Shown piece after piece: positions 19,380 through 32,322 of a stretch of DNA of 64,000 bases. This stretch comes from Episyrphus balteatus (lineage: Eukaryota; Arthropoda; Insecta; Diptera; Syrphidae): the NCBI RefSeq assembly GCF_945859705.1, contig NC_079137.1, positions 69,090,277-69,154,276 on the forward strand, given 5' to 3'. The notes under the pieces were generated by a model. The model saw only the letters and a program-made list of their open reading frames with translations. It made no database searches and was not told the origin of the DNA. Within the stretch, counting starts at the first letter, position 1. Every line of letters begins with the position of its first letter. The position numbers were made by a program, and so were the translations under genes.

Positions 19380-21899
19380 TATGTAGGATAGTGTGGTCCA
19401 AAAAATATTTTTTTCGATTTTCGGTCGGGCCACCCGCCAAATTTGTTCCACTTATCTATAACATTAACGTTGTGAAATTTCAATTCGGTATCTTAAGCTC
19501 AAGAGGAAGCTAGTAACAGTTCAATTTTTAGGTTTTGTAGGTAATCTTGATTTTTTTTTTTGAAAAAAATATTTTATTTAAGTTTCATTTGTCTTTATAA
19601 AACATATAATATATTTTTTGTTTTTGAAACAAAAACAAAAAATAATAATGTGTACTACCTGAAATTATTATGTCAATATTTTTTCAGAATCAGTAGGTAC
19701 AACAATCATAACTTTCAAGCAATTTTTAACTTAAAAAAAAAATATATTTTTTTTTACTTTTTTTCTAAAAAAAATAAAATTTTTCAATATCGATCACCAC
19801 CCCCTTCTATATAAGATCGGAGGCTAAAAATTCAACAGTACAATACCAATAGTATATGGAACCAAACTAGGGGGTGGCCCAACGTTTATAAGCAGATTTT
19901 ATTTTAATTCTTAACATCATTGTATTTTTTTATTTTGTTTTAATTTTATTTTTTAAATCTTATTTCAGAGCAATTCGCCTACCTCCCACCCGTGACAATA
20001 AGTTGTCATTTTTTTATGTAAAGACAATCTTCTTTATTAAGTCAAACGATTTTAAATAAAAATAGATTATAGATTTGCAAGATTCTATAAGCAAATACCC
20101 AACCTCAAAATCGTATTCTTTTGTCCCAGTAAAAAATGCCCTGTCTATTTTCAAAAGTTATCAAAAAGTCACTTTTTTCTTTACTCAATTTAATTAACCG
20201 ACAAATTTAACAACTGGCATTATAGAAATCAAGGTAAATTGTATACAATTATGTTTAGAATTTTTAAAGGGGAAATAATAAACTAATTGTAAATGTGTCC
20301 CACCCGTGACGTTTGAAAGTTCCCTTTATCTTTCAAAGATAAAGTTCATCCAAGATCATTGGAAATCTTAAGCTCTTATTTGTTAAACAGTCCAACATGT
20401 CAATGAATAAAAAATATCGATAACTCATGATTCATGAACCTGTTGACCTAATTTAAGTCCCTTACCTTACAACAAAAACAAGAAAACAAAAACAAATGAT
20501 AGAAGCCAACTTTTAGTCAATTATTTTACATGGATACAAAAAACGCACATCCTTTGAGTGAAAATCCATCGATATACCTTCCAATATGAAAAATATGACT
20601 TAACCATCAACACAAAAAATTACATCCCAGCCCTTTTCGTTACAAATCTATTTTGCCTCCAGTTCATTGAAACCATATACCGACATATAGCTTGTCTTTG
20701 CTGGTTGTTCTGTCCATTAGCCTCAACTAATCTTCCTATCAGCAAAAGGTAGCAGAACAAAAAAAAAAAAAAATATAAGCCAGCTTCTCGGCAAGAGAAC
20801 ATCCAGCAAAAACAAAAATTTTGTGTAAGCGACTCACATGTGTATCTACAGAGACTTGTCAGTTTTAACCAAAAAAAATAAAAGAGTAAAAAAGCAACAT
20901 AAACCTTTTCCTTTAGATCCCCCCAAACACACACACACACTTTTTTGTGTACTATAGTCAAGCCAACATCAAAGTCCCATCAAAGTGGTAAGGCTTTATA
21001 GTTCGAAGGTAATCCCTGATGTAGGATCAGTGCTTAACGGACGATAAATTTTCTTGTTTTTAGGTGATGGAGGCGACATAAAGGACATCCTGTTCCTGGG
21101 CGCTGTTATAGTCGAAGTTTGAACTTGTTTTTTTTTCCTTTCTTTCTTTGTCCACCTTATATCCACCTACTATCTATAGCTGGCTAAAAACTACCAAGGT
21201 AGATAACTACTATCTCTGCCACCGACTGACGACGATGATGACGTTCGTTCATTCGTCCTCTCTTTTAGTTGTTGGCAGGTGGAAAAGTGGAAAACTTTGT
21301 CGGCTACTCTCTTCTCTATCCTTTCAACTTTTGAAAATTCCCTATGCCAATGATGATGATGATGATGTTGATGACTGCTATCCATGATGATGATGGTCCA
21401 CCAGAAAGTTCTTCTTTTTGCCGTCGTGGAGTGGCTCTACTTTGTGTGTTTTTGTGCGAGAACGATGTGTGTAATTTCCATGTGTACCTACAAGCGAATA
21501 TCTTCCTTTAAATTGTCTCTCTGTCCATCTCACAAAACTGAACCATCCTGCCCCGCCCTCCCCTACAACCACCATCGAGCGTCTCCGTTTGAAGTTGGGG
21601 GGTTTTGGGTAAATTTTGATATTCTACAAAGTTTCTGGTTCGCTTTGTTTCACAAGCCGACACAGCGTGTTTGTTCTGGGGATTTTAAGGATGAAAGAGA
21701 CCATGAAAGGTGTTCCTGACGACCGGAGTATATGTCGACGTCGACACAATGACGATGACTACCATCTACGAACTCCGACCATGACGTGGGTCATGAATTC
21801 TCTCGGTACCCTACACACACACACACAGACATATTTTTGTAGGAGCAAAGTGACCGTGTAATTGCTATGTCTATGGCGTTAGTTACCGCTGCTGGTGCC
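19380..21899. other. 2.5 kb with no supported gene
   Basis: It contains TCCCACCCGTGAC at 19984-19996 and TGTCCCACCCGTGAC at 20296-20310. A poly(A) run is near 20760, a (CA)n tract at 20928-20940, GATGAT runs near 21350-21370 and a CA tract near 21814. From about 21050 to 21890 the sequence is less AT-rich and more complex, as some regulatory or exonic DNA is, but no ORF there has a recognisable domain. Confidence 0.5.
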
Positions 21900-23082
21900 C
21901 AGTGGCGTATCCAGAAAAAAATTTGGAGGGGGCTGGAAAATTTTTGTATAGGGTACCTAAATGTAGGAACATTTTTTCTCTTGTTTTTATTCGTCTTTGC
22001 GAACTGTGATGCAGTACTGAAAGTTACATTTTACTGCTCTCGACAGCTTCGTACTACTGTCTCTTCCATTCACAGTCAAAGTAGTGTTTTTTCAAAGTTC
22101 TTGTATCTTAATCATTTTACACAAACAGCAAGGTGTTGAGTAATCTTAAAAATAAAAAAACACTATATCGTTTGAACTTTGTCATGAACTTTGTCATGCT
22201 GAATTCAAAACTGTTAACGTATTTATTCCTACCACGTCTTGTTTTTGAGCTATACTCATTACTATTTTCCGCAATTCGACCGAAACTGAATTGAAATCAC
22301 TTTTCAATTTCACGTGAAATGGATCTTCGATCGATTTCGACAACTTCGCAAATGCTTCGAACTGTCAAAACTAAAAAACATTTTTATTTTGTTGCATGGA
22401 TGCAATTTTATTTACAATTTTAATGAAAAAAAGCAGAATTTATAAGAAAAAATAAGTAGACACATTTTTCGAGACATATCAAATATGTATGTAAGTGAAA
22501 TGCAGAACATGGGCGATATAATTGCAATTTGTAAATACTCAAATAAAAATTAATTAGGTAAAGTGTAAAGCGAATGAGGTGCAAACACAGAGGCAGTGAT
22601 TAATAATGATATAAATAAATTAACAACAAATTTTGTCCAAAGATTGCAGATTCATAGAAAAAGGCACCAAATTCACTTACAGAAACAAAGTGAACTGATT
22701 TCGATCAGAAAATCCAAAATGAGTGAAAAAATGCAGAATATTTAATATCACTACCGGCAAGTGAATGCGAATTACGGTGATGTAATTCGACGCCAAAATA
22801 CCGAAAAAAAAAAGATTTGAAGAATTCCGAATTGGAATAAAATCCGAAAAAAATTTATACCAACCCTCAACGTCAGCTAAGGCCCTTATTTAAACAAACA
22901 CAAACAGCCCTTTCAGAATTTGGAGGGGGCTCAAACATCTGAGCTGCCTCTAAATCTCCAAGATTTACGAACAAGTTTTAGTTAATCATGTACATTATAA
23001 AGAAATCAGCTAAATAATAACATTGTCTTGGAGGCTTGGGGGGGGCTTGAGCCCCCTGAGCCCCCCCCTCAATACGCCACTG
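21900..23082. mobile_element. non-autonomous hAT-type element
   Basis: It starts CAGTGGCGTATCCAG and ends AATACGCCACTG, matching the CAGTGGCG ends common in hAT elements. It is flanked by a perfect 8-bp duplication CTGGTGCC (21892-21899 and 23083-23090). The subterminal regions are G-rich (GGAGGGGGCT) on the left and the right (near 22920 and 23035-23070). The 1.18-kb body has no transposase ORF; the small ORF crossing the left border is incidental. Confidence 0.88.
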
Positions 23083-23090
23083 CTGGTGCC

Positions 23091-24677
23091 CCTTCATCAC
23101 CATTATCAGGTTGAACAGGGGTCAAGAGTGGATGTCGTGCGTTTTTAGAACAAAAAAAAAAAAAGAACAATACCATCACACACAATATGGTTAGAGAATC
23201 CAATTATTTATAAGGTCACCAAGAGAGCCGCACGTGAAAAGCGGATAGAGCTAAGCTAAGCACTATAAAAGCGTGTGTATTAATGAGGTCTGCTTTTTAA
23301 TTGGTGGAAGGTTATAATGGGTTTTTCTAGTTTTTTTCCCTTTTGCCCTGGTCTAAGTTTTTTTTTTTTCTAAACGAACATAACTTCTCCTGTCAACCAT
23401 CGTCCAACTATCCAGTGGGACAGAAAAAATGAAGGAAAAAATAACAATTAAGTCGCTTAGTAGAGTATGGAGATGGAAAAAAGTTAGTACCGCGTTTAGT
23501 ATAGTTGCTGCTTATTGAGGTGAGTTCTGAGGAGAGTCTCGAGTTGATGAGCAGCATTATACTTTTTTGAGGTGTGCTAAGAACTACTAGAGTTGAAAAA
23601 GAGTAATTTCGGAGCGAGACAAAAAAAAAATAACACAAAATTTCCATCTGTTACACCTTTTCATATTTTTTTTTCTTTGGTGAAATTGCACAAATGACGA
23701 CTAATTGTCAGCTTTGTAGGATCCATCAAGTCGAGAAGTATTTAACACCTCTATTATATGAATTTTTGTTCTTGTTTTCCTTTTTTGCAAAGGATTAGAA
23801 GGATTAGAAATTGACACACTTTAAACTTACGGGTGCAAAGTCAATTATGGGAAGCCGGTGTATAACTGGTCGGAAATTATCTAAAATACCCAAATTATAA
23901 AACTAGTTGTAATTTTGGTTTAATGATAGTTTTGGAGTTGGAAACATGTGAAGGTGGTGTAAGATTTTGGTTGATTTAGTATAAAAAAAATAGTACTTAC
24001 CTAAAATTCTTTTAAGTAAAAGGCAAAAAGTTGGAGTTTCTCTGGTTCACAATAAAAATTCCTGTTCAGTGTGAACGTTAAAGTTAGTAAAACGTGAAAA
24101 ATTAGTTTTAAATTTGAGATTGAGATTCTAAGTTGAAAACTTTAAATCTTTTTTTTTCTTAACACTTTCTATTGCAGGAGTTTCTTCCGAAATACAACAT
24201 AAGGACAATTTTTCGTTTTCTTATGCTTGTAGGTGGTAGCCTTCAAAACTCTGAGAACAAATCGAAGATATCAGGGTGTAGACACATTTATAATGGTTTT
24301 TCAGAAAATGAGTTTTAAATTACTAAACTTCGATCGATTTTTGTATGTAAAAAGTTAGTTTCTAAAACAAAACAAGTGATCCTTCTCCGTCAATCTTAAA
24401 AGTTGAGAAATTAATTTTTACAGGACTAAAGATTACTTTATTCCAATAACTTCTGCATTTTTGAGTTTTGACAGTATTATAGTAGGTAAATGAGTGATAT
24501 GCCACTTCGCTTTATCATTCCTTGATATGATTAGGAAAAGGTTTCCATTCTAATTGGATCTGTAATAGGATAAAGTCACTCATCATAATTTCCAGACGTT
24601 GAAGAAAAATAAAAAAAGGCATTGAAAGACCGAATTGATCATTTAGTCCAGTCCATTTATGATGTTCATATATGGGC
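23091..24677. other. 1.6 kb with no supported gene
   Basis: AT-rich DNA with A and T runs. No domain-bearing ORF, RNA gene or bordered repeat was recognised. Confidence 0.5.
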
Positions 24678-25717
24678 GACCCAGCAGTTTGTACCACCCC
24701 CAAATTTTTTTTGCTCATTCGATAGAGAATTGGCTGAATATCATTACCCTGACTTTTCGCACTCGAGAAATTCACCTTTCGGCCGCCATCTTGGATTTTA
24801 GTTTTTGTTGAATATCTCGATTTCTATTTATCCTACATCAAAGTTGTGGATACAAGAAACGTAGGAAATTAAATTTCGCGTCCTTTATGTTAAGAAAACT
24901 TTTTCGATATTCTGAGTAACAAGCCAAAAAAGTAAAAAAAAAACGAAAAAATGACAATTTTAGAGATTTGAGCACTTTTTATCAAAATTATGAAAAAACG
25001 TACCGAGAAAAGATTATTTCCCTTAAAATTCTCTACAACTCTGCTATACAACTTTTTTTTGTATCGCTATAATTAATAATGTTATTAATACTTTTTTGTT
25101 AAAAAATACCCCTTTTTTACGAAATAAAGAGACTTAAATATAAAAAAATTGCAGGTCCTGAATTTTCTCTTGTAACATAAACCTATTAAATACTCACTAA
25201 TCATTTAAAATTCAAGATTTGGTAAAAAAAAATTAAGAAAAAAGTAAAGATAAAAAACACAAACAAAAAAGAGCATTTTTAACAAAAAAAAGTATTAATA
25301 ACTTTTGTATTTATGACGATAGAAAAAAAAGTTGTATAGCAGAGTTGTAGAATATTTTAAGGTGAATATCTTATCTAGGAAGTTTTTTTCATAATTTTGA
25401 CAAAAAGTGCTCAAAACTTTAAAATTGTCACTTTTTTCTGTTTTTTTTTTACTTTGTTCGCTTGTAACTTTTTTAATATTCAGAATATCGAAAATGTTTT
25501 CTTAACATAAAAGACGCGAAATTTAATTTCCTACGTTTCTTGTATTCACAACTTTGATGTAGGATAAATAGAAATCGAGATATTCAACAAAAACTAAAAT
25601 CCAAGATGGCGGCCGAAAGGTGAATTTCTCGAGTGCGAAAAATCAGGGTAATGATATTCAGCCAATGTTCTATCGAATGAGCTAAAAAAATTTGGGGGTG
25701 GTACAAACTGCTGGGTC
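24678..25717. repeat. 1.04-kb palindromic (foldback) element
   Basis: Ends GACCCAGCAGTTTGTACC and GGTACAAACTGCTGGGTC. Inverted arms of about 430 bp (to ~25110 and from ~25285) are highly similar and include AAGATGGCGGCCGAAAGG and its complement. The spacer is AT-rich. No target duplication is obvious, so it may be a transposon or a local inverted duplication. Confidence 0.82.
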
Positions 25718-26199
25718 AAATTATAAATGCACTATACTACATTGGATAAGTGCATTATGGCGTATAAGTAACTTTTTTTTCTTATTAATCTACTTAAATG
25801 GTAAATTGATAAAAAGTCAATAAAACACCTTATAGTCTTGTTTAATTTAATTTAATACTTAAATGGTATGCTGCTTTTTTTTTTCGTTTGCAAATTGGGT
25901 TTTATAATTTTGGATTTGGCGACACAAATTATAATGGGATTACAATAGCATTATAATTACAATTGTAGGTAGCGTCGTTTATAAATTTAACAATTTTAAC
26001 ACAAAATAATGATCTGATAATGATAAACACATTAAAAAAAATGAAAAATTAAGTACACTCAGAATTTCAACTAACCGGATTTTTCAAGGATTTCGGTTCT
26101 CGGTGTTGAGGTAACGGTTTAAAGTTTTACATTTTACTTCAGCAGAGTTTGTTTGCTGTGACAAAAAAAAAGGTTGAAAGCTTTGTGAATTGTATAAAT

Positions 26200-27110
26200 T
26201 ATATCGGAGAAATAAAAGTGAGAAATTTGTTGTTAACCGTAAAACGAAGTTAATTTGCTCCATTTTTTTAAATTTTTTGAAGTGAAAACTTTTTTAGTAT
26301 CGTAGTGATTTGAAACAAGATGAAACGAAAACGCGACACGAACATTCAACTTGTTAAAACTTTTTTGTTTTAATAGATAGATTAATGAAATTTGTACTGT
26401 AGATAGGTAAATAAATAAACTATAAATGTACAAAATTTCAATTAATTTTATATTCAAAATTCTGAGATAACGGTAAAAAGATTTCTACACACGTTATATC
26501 TTTTGATCTAGTGCACATACAAATTTGATTTAACTTATATATGCATGCTGATAACATAACCTTTCATTTAATATATCACAATTAACTGTACGAGCTCTAC
26601 AAGTTACACAATCTTAAATTGAAAAACTTGAAAAATACCTCAAAACACCTGTTGACGATGACCAGTGTAGGAAGTACCGTAATCTCAGCTTGAAATTTCG
26701 ACATACATAGTTGGCTTTAGAAATATTATTCATACGTCATATAAAAGGTGAGACAACCTTTCAGAAGATATAAAACTTACAATAGGTTGTCATTTAAAAA
26801 AATATATTTAATGGTGTTAAAAGTGAAAAAAGATTGATTTTTTTTGCTTTTTTTTGATGAAAAGTGATTTGGTTTGAAAAAAATAAGCTTTTTTTGTAGA
26901 TGTTGTATAGACATAGACAATATACATAAATATTTTGAGCTGAAACAATAAGCTTTCAGATGATATAAAATTAATATAGGTTGTCATATAAAAAACATGT
27001 ATTTTTTGCAAGAACAATTTTTTGTTTAAGGTTTCATTTCTACCACGTGTGAATTGCACACATGACTTTTTTTTTAAACAACTGTCAAAACTCATTTAAA
27101 TCTTAGTGGA
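26200..27110 (-). repeat. dispersed repeat, copy 1 of an inverted pair
   Basis: It matches 40450-41330 in the opposite orientation. Shared blocks include GGAAGTACCGTAATCTCAG (26669 and, inverted, near 40905), ACCTTTCATTT (26560 and near 41045), AAATTTGATTTAAC (26520 and near 41090) and GAGATAACGGTAAAA (26464 and near 41145). Two internal motifs about 190 bp apart (GATATAAAA...ATAGGTTGTCAT) suggest an internal duplication. Borders approximate. Confidence 0.65.
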
Positions 27111-28850
27111 ATCATTTTTGTTCTTCATATTTTATTGACACTGACACCGTACAACAGTATACGTTCATGATGTGATTTGTATTATGTATATGGAAAACTT
27201 ATAATGTTTTTTCGTTTGATTGAAAAGTTGTTTAAAAGTTGTTTTAATTGAGCGCATACTTTTTTTTTATAACTTAAAGTACAAACGGTCCTAAAAATTC
27301 ATTTATTTTGACCTTTAAAAACCTTTTGTATCATCGTAACCTTATATAATGTATTGTTTCATTGCGGTAATGATGCCTAACACGCATTTTTCTTCACCGT
27401 CAAATGAGAACATTCTTAGTTTGAAAATCTTGGGCCATACTTTTATTATGTTGTTGGAAGGTTACCCTTGCAGCATGCAGGTGCAGGTGTTAAATAACCC
27501 CGCTTTACGGTATGAAGGTACCAGTACGCAGATTTATGAACGAAACTAATTTGTACCAGATAAGTTGGTTCACACAATTTGTCCAACTAAAATTTTATTT
27601 TCCTTAACATTTTTCTAATCCAAAAGAGATTTCGAACGGTTTTTAAAAAATCTTTTTAATTTTATTTTATTTGAAAAATTTCTTGGTGTTTTTTCTTTCG
27701 AGTTGGAGAGTTGAAAAAAGTGGTTTTTCTCATAAGGTCTGAGTCGTAAGCTATTCCCTTTTGAACTAATAGTACCACCTTAATCTTGATATCTTATGTC
27801 CAAGATGATATTTTTGAGGTAAAAGCTCTTCCTTGGATAATTTTGCTTTATATAAAAAAGTTATTATTAAAATAAAAATGAATGTCAATGCAAAACCTCC
27901 CTCACTAAAAGTTCTAGTTAATTCTTAATAAGAATATTTATTGAAATATAGGAGGGTACTTTTTTTAAAGTGCAATAGAAGTGAAAAAGTCACTTTTTGA
28001 CTCTTTATAGTCTTATAGGTATTTTACTTAGCTAAAAATTATCATGTTAAGAAGTTTTTTTGGACCATTATAGAAGAAAAATTATCAGATACCTAGTTAA
28101 AAAATAAATAGTGGAAAAACTTTTAACTTTCAATAAAACCCAGCTTCGAAAATTTGCTCACAAACCACGTTGACCATTTTATTAAAAAGAATGACTTTCT
28201 CTGTATACCGATTTTTGAAATTAGAGCTGCAACTATCCATTAAATTTTAAACATGGAACAAAAAAAAAAAAATATTAAATTAAATAAAGTAGGTCTGACT
28301 TTTTTTTCTCATTTTTATTGTTTCAAATCTCAATCAAAATGATTGGACTCGATCAAAAAAACACCCTGATATCTGATATCTTTAAAACCTGAAATACCTA
28401 ATTTATTGAAAATATAATGAAACTGGAGTATCATTTTACTCAACTTTTCAATTTTGAATTCTCATTCACCAATCTTATATTATCAAATTATACTCAATTA
28501 CCTCTATTCAATACGAGTACAACCAAAGTTCATAAAATATTTTCAATTTCAATTCTATTGAGCACTTTAACGAGAAAAACTACAACAGATGTCCCATTCC
28601 ATGGTGCAAGTGCCAGCAGTAGTACACCAGCAGTTTAAAAAGTTCCATTATAAAAAACACCTCCACAGAACCACTAAAAATCTTTCTTGTTTTAATCCTT
28701 TTAAATTGCGAACCGCATTTAACCTCAGCCTGAACCCTGATTTTGCGTTAAGAAAAACCCAACCATTTTACGAGCAATGTAATTTCGTGTTGGACTTGGT
28801 CTTATTTTTTTTTTGTATGTATTTGTTGTATTCCCTATAATGTCCCTGTC
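27111..28850. other. 1.7 kb with no supported gene
   Basis: AT-rich. Around 28560-28640 a plus-strand frame reads TTDVPFHGASASSSTPAV and then stops. It is Ser/Ala rich and less AT-biased than its surroundings, and lies 200 bp before the coding-like stretch at 28851, but no link between the two could be established. Confidence 0.4.
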
Positions 28851-29030
28851 ATGGTCATTAAAAGACAAATGGAGTATGCCCGCATAGAGGAGAGTAGTAG
28901 AGAGAAGAAATTGAGGGAAAAACTTCTTTATTCAGAGGCGCTTTTAGCTGCATCGGCAACCAACATCACAACGATGATGGCGACGCCCGCGAACTATAAC
29001 CCCAGACACTTTGAACAGATTAAAGTTGCA
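28851..29030 (+). other. coding-like fragment of unknown identity
   Basis: A frame from 28851 reads KRQMEYARIEESSREKKLRE and then EKLLYSEALLAASATN: a charged, amphipathic, probably helical stretch with GC-containing third positions, unlike the surrounding low-complexity ORFs. It ends in AT-rich sequence and a stop at about 29073, just before the heptamer satellite. No clear splice donor was found, and the only upstream AG (in TTAAAAG near 28862) has a poor pyrimidine tract. It could be an exon end, a relic of a transposon gene such as a Myb/MADF-type protein tail, or chance. I do not recognise the family. Confidence 0.3.
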
Positions 29031-29112
29031 AAAATGTTTTTTATTTTTAATTTTATTTCAAAACCAGAAAATTAAAGACAATGTTTAGGTCGTAGCTTTA
29101 AGCTCTAATTTC

Positions 29113-30788
29113 TGTAAATTGTAAATTGTAAATTGTAAATTGTAAATTGTAAATTGTAAATTGTAAATTGTAAATTGTAAATTGTAAATTGTAAATTGTA
29201 AATTGTAAATTGTAAATTGTAAATTGTAAATTGTAAATTGTAAATTGTAAATTGTAAATTGTAAATTGTAAATTGTAAATTGTAAATTGTAAATTGTAAA
29301 TTGTAAATTGTAAATTGTAAATTGTAAATTGTAAATTGTAAATTGTAAATTGTAAATTGTAAATTGTAAATTGTAAATTGTAAATTGTAAATTGTAAATT
29401 GTAAATTGTAAATTGTAAATTGTAAATTGTAAATTGTAAATTGTAAATTGTAAATTGTAAATTGTAAATTGTAAATTGTAAATTGTAAATTGTAAATTGT
29501 AAATTGTAAATTGTAAATTGTAAATTGTAAATTGTAAATTGTAAATTGTAAATTGTAAATTTGTAAATTGTAAATTGTAAATTGTAAATTGTAAATTGTA
29601 AATTGTAAATTGTAAATTGTAAATTGTAAATTGTAAATTGTAAATTGTAAATTGTAAATTGTAAATTGTAAATTGTAAATTGTAAATTGTAAATTGTAAA
29701 TTGTAAATTGTAAATTGTAAATTGTAAATTGTAAATTGTAAATTGTAAATTGTAAATTGTAAATTGTAAATTGTAAATTGTAAATTGTAAATTGTAAATT
29801 GTAAATTGTAAATTGTAAATTGTAAATTGTAAATTGTAAATTGTAAATTGTAAATTGTAAATTGTAAATTGTAAATTGTAAATTGTAAATTGTAAATTGT
29901 AAATTGTAAATTGTAAATTGTAAATTGTAAATTGTAAATTGTAAATTGTAAATTGTAAATTGTAAATTGTAAATTGTAAATTGTAAATTGTAAATTGTAA
30001 ATTGTAAATTGTAAATTGTAAATTGTAAATTGTAAATTGTAAATTGTAAATTGTAAATTTTAAATTGTAAATTGTAAATTGTAAATTGTAAATTGTAAAA
30101 TTGTAAATTGTAAATTGTAAATTGTTAATTGTAAATTGTAAATTGTAAATTGTAAATTGTAAATTGTAAATTGTAAATTGTAAATTGTAAATTGTAAATT
30201 GTAAATTGTAAATTGTAAATTGTAAATTGTAAATTGTAAATTGTAAATTGTAAATTGTAAATTGTAAATTGTAAATTGTAAATTGTAAATTGTAAATTGT
30301 ACATTGTAAATTGTAAATTGTACATTGTACATTGTAAATTGTAAATTGTAAATTGTAAATTGTAAATTGTAAATTGTAAATTGTAAATTGTAAATTGTAA
30401 ATTGTAAATTGTAAATTGTAAATTGTAAATTGTAAATTGTAAATTGTAAATTGTAAATTGTAAATTGTAAATTGTAAATTGTAAATTGTAAATTGTAAAT
30501 TGTAAATTGTAAATTGTAAATTGTAAATTGTAAATTGTAAATTGTAAATTGTAAATTGTAAATTGTAAATTGTAAATTGTAAATTGTAAATTGTAAATTG
30601 TAAATTGTAAATTGTAAATTGTAAATTGTAAATTGTAAATTGTAAATTGTAAATTGTAAATTGTAAATTGTAAATTGTAAATTGTAAATTGTAAATTGTA
30701 AATTGTAAATTGTAAATTGTAAATTGTAAATTGTAAATTGTAAATTGTAAATTGTAAATTGTAAATTGTAAATTGTAAATTGTAAATT
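29113..30788 (+). repeat. (TGTAAAT)n heptanucleotide satellite, about 239 units
   Basis: About 1.68 kb of TGTAAAT units in head-to-tail order with very few variants: an extra T near 29561, a T substitution near 30058, an extra A near 30099, GTTAATT near 30123, and three TACATTG units at 30299-30332. On the minus strand the 7-bp unit reads through every frame as the repeating heptapeptide TIYNLQF, which explains two stop-free ORFs of about 250 codons there; these are not genes. Confidence 0.97.
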
Positions 30789-32322
30789 ATGAAGAAAAGA
30801 GCACATAATAAAAAAAAATACACTCGGGTGTATACGTAACTTTTTTTTCGAAAAACTATTATATCGTCCTTAGATAAAGTCAAAACTCAGAAAATTCGAT
30901 TTTTACCATGGCCAACGAATCGTGATATTTTCCCCAAACCCAATCCTCCTTCACTTAACCGAATCCAATACCTACCCCACCACTATACCACTTTTCAACG
31001 ACGATGACGATGACAAAAAAATAAAAAAATAATTATCCATGAAAATTATTGCGTTTCATAGCCGCCGGATGGAGAACTTTTGATTTCCTTTGAAAGTAGT
31101 AGCATCTCCTTTTAATATTGTGTCCTTGCGTCTTAATTTTTATTTTATCTTGATTTTTTTGTGTCGTTCTTCGTTCGAACTTGTTATTTTCATTTTCGCT
31201 TTTTTTTTGTTTTTATATTTTTCAACCGTTAAGTAGCTATGAAAATCTCTTACGGTTGCTTTGTTTTCCGACAACGGCAACGTCTTGAAGAGCTAAAAAC
31301 AGTTGGCTGTCCTTAAGGCGTTTCCTTGCAAATATTTGTATCCTTCCTTCGTGCAGCTGAAAAAAAAAAATCAAATATATATAAAGAAGAAGACACAATT
31401 GGCCATCTGTAACAGCCGGTTGACTGAACGGCCAGCAATGTCATTCGTTTGGGTTTCATTTTTTTGTTCGTATAATATTTTCTATTTTTTCGTGTCCATC
31501 GGCATACTCTTTCTCTTCGTTCTTTTTCTTAACCATCAGTGGCAATTTTGCGAAAAGGACAAAAGGCAATTATATCGTTTTAATTTCGCGTTCAAGAAGC
31601 ATCCTCTCAAAGTGGTATAAAATAATTTCTTTCCATCTGTTACCCATATTCTCTTTATATCTATACGTAAAGGAGGTCCCTTGTGCTGGCTATAGTATGT
31701 AGAAATGTTGTTGCTTTCTTCTACTATATTTTCTGTCCTTCCTGAAAATTGATATTGAAAAAAATAAAAATAGAAAAAAAAACCAGAAGAAAGAACAAAA
31801 AATTCCAAAGATACTAGAGATAGAAGAACTCCAATCACGTGCAGGATTTTAATTTAATATTTTATTTGCTCGAGTATATTCCGGTCGAGGTGCCATGGAT
31901 TCTTTCATTTTGATCCAGGATATAGGTTAAAAAGATAACAATATTTGTATCTTGTTTCTTCAGTTTATTATTTTTTTTATTTTAAAGAAAACATTTGAAG
32001 CAGATTGGTATTGTGGGAAAGAGGGTTTGAGAATTATTAAAAAATGAAGAATTTTATAAGGTTACCTTTTTTTTTCAGTGAGTGCCTTTTTTTTGAACTA
32101 AATTAATTTTAAAAAGATTTTACAAAATATCTTAGACTAAAATTTTAGCAGAAAACAATAAATTTATTGTAATTAAAAATTCTTTTCGATACCAAGGTAT
32201 TAAACGAAATGCTAAAAATTAAATATTTATTGTAAGGATTTATATACGTAAATTGCTTGCCAAATGTTCTTTTGTACAAGGTTGGGTCTATGGTCATGAT
32301 AGAATCCCTACCTTCTCTACTT
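30789..32322. other. 1.5 kb with no supported gene
   Basis: Mixed AT-rich and more complex sequence. Overlapping ORFs of 100-105 codons near 31303-31838 on both strands are Phe/Leu/Lys-rich with no domain and are not called. Confidence 0.45.

Noticed and set aside
29113..30788. Telomere-like array
   Set aside because: TGTAAAT is not the insect TTAGG repeat, flies lack telomerase repeats, and the array is interstitial with unique sequence on both sides.
30060..30883. Two minus-strand ORFs of about 250 codons made of TIYNLQF repeats
   Set aside because: A 7-bp unit without stops is read through all frames; these are translations of the satellite, not genes.
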